A DNA stretch of 20,673 nt from JBFXAN01 sp050184225 (GTDB lineage: Bacteria > Chloroflexota > Dehalococcoidia > CAUJGQ01), in NCBI GenBank assembly GCA_050184225.1, contig JBFXAN010000115.1, positions 1 through 20,673 on the forward strand, in the 5' to 3' direction. Position 1 is the stretch's first letter, and every line of letters begins with the position of its first letter. Below the pieces are notes generated by a model. The model searched no databases, was not told the DNA's origin, and saw nothing but the letters and a program-made list of their open reading frames with translations. A program made the position numbers and the translations under genes. Positions 20,004 through 20,673 of this stretch are shown here, one piece after another.

Positions 20004-20673
20004 ATGGACTATCAGGAGATCATCTACGAGCGCGACGGCGGCAAGGCGCGGATCATCCTCAACCGGCCGGAGAAGATGAACGCGCTGACGCGCAGCCTGC
20101 AGGCGGAACTGAACCACGCGCTCTGGGAGGCAGATAACGACGCGAACGTGCACGTCGTCATCCTCAAGGGTGCGGGCCGCACGTTTTCGGCGGGGTATGA
20201 CCTCTCCGGCGCCGGGAGCGGGCAGGCGCCCGCCGGAGAGACGTATGCCACCGTCTATCGCGGCCGGGTGAAGATCGACGACGACATCTGGCGGCTCGAA
20301 GAGGGGCAACGACTGCGGATGGCGATCTTCGACATGCACAAACCGGTGATCGCCCAGGTGCACGGCTATTGCCTGGCGGGCGGCACCGACACGGCGCTGC
20401 TCTGCGACATGGTGATCGCGGCGGAAGACGCGGTGATCGGCTTCCCGCCGACGCGCTCGATGGGGTCGCCGGTGGCGCACATGTGGACCTACCTCTGCGG
20501 TCCACAGTGGGCGAAACGGCTCTTGCTGACCGGCGACTCGATCTCCGGTGCGGATGCGGCGCAGATCGGGCTCGTGCTCCAGGCGGTGCCGCGCGACCAG
20601 CTGGAGGAGGCGGTCGAGTCGCTGGCGGACCGGTTGTGCATGATCGATCCGGAGTTGCGCTCGTCGAACAAGC
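20004..20673 (+). CDS. Enoyl-CoA hydratase/isomerase (crotonase) family protein, 3' end beyond window
   Basis: The first 223 residues of a crotonase-fold protein are visible. ATG 20004 is preceded by ATGGAGGAATGAG, a strong ribosome-binding site. ILNRPEKMNALT (18-29) is the classic opening of the fold. The two oxyanion-hole segments are FSAGYDLSG (61-69) and HGYCLAGGTDTALLCDMVIA (120-139). Of the two catalytic glutamates of mitochondrial enoyl-CoA hydratase, the first position is Asp129 and the second is replaced in GFPPTRSMGSP (Pro149), so it may be an isomerase, hydrolase or other crotonase rather than a hydratase. The 36-base gap after the SDR pair and the same strand suggest one operon acting on acyl-CoA substrates. 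The C-terminal helices are beyond the window. Confidence 0.9.
   Translation, partial: MDYQEIIYERDGGKARIILNRPEKMNALTRSLQAELNHALWEADNDANVHVVILKGAGRTFSAGYDLSGAGSGQAPAGETYATVYRGRVKIDDDIWRLEEGQRLRMAIFDMHKPVIAQVHGYCLAGGTDTALLCDMVIAAEDAVIGFPPTRSMGSPVAHMWTYLCGPQWAKRLLLTGDSISGADAAQIGLVLQAVPRDQLEEAVESLADRLCMIDPELRSSNK

Overview
This window is GC-rich, densely packed chromosomal DNA. It most resembles a Chloroflexota genome of the Thermomicrobia/Sphaerobacter type. That placement is an inference from several features: glycine decarboxylase split into adjacent gcvPA and gcvPB, a fused uroporphyrinogen-III methyltransferase/synthase, polytopic GT-C-type membrane glycosyltransferases, an AMACR-like family III CoA-transferase, and several families of G+C-rich palindromic intergenic repeats. 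I see no phage, plasmid, IS transposase, tRNA, rRNA or CRISPR array. No stretch longer than 300 bases lacks a gene; the largest gaps are 8276-8508, 14680-14900 and 3948-4156.

Layout. 1-187 (-) is the 5' end of uvrC. 292-5557 holds three large multi-pass membrane proteins that look like GT-C glycosyltransferases: a Gpi18-like one (+), a DUF2298-like one (-), and a PMT/GT39-like one (+). 5734-9109 (-) holds a 54-residue membrane protein, a HAD hydrolase translationally coupled to a CobA-HemD fusion, a 70-residue helix-hairpin-helix-like protein, and a four-helix 'phage holin 4_2' type membrane protein that lacks a standard start codon. 9216-11701 (-) is a riboflavin operon, ribE-ribBA-ribH. 11876-13308 (-) holds a DUF2283 protein followed by an AMACR/CaiB-like protein. 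13402-14679 (-) is a flavin amine oxidase. 14901-18214 (+) is gcvH-gcvPA-gcvPB of the glycine cleavage system. 18397-20673 (+) is an SDR, a second SDR without its catalytic Tyr and Lys, and an enoyl-CoA hydratase-like gene cut by the window end.

The gene content is mostly housekeeping: repair, riboflavin, tetrapyrrole, glycine and acyl-CoA metabolism, and surface glycosylation. The unusual layer is the repeats. At least two unrelated palindromic families occupy most intergenic gaps. One copy lies between gcvPA and gcvPB, encodes the end and stop codon of gcvPA, and supplies the purine-rich ribosome-binding region of gcvPB, which also has quadruplex-forming potential. A second set of observations concerns enzymes whose key residues are changed: the RibB half of RibBA, the methyltransferase half of CobA-HemD, the second SDR, and the crotonase. 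I found no clear, wholly new multi-gene system.
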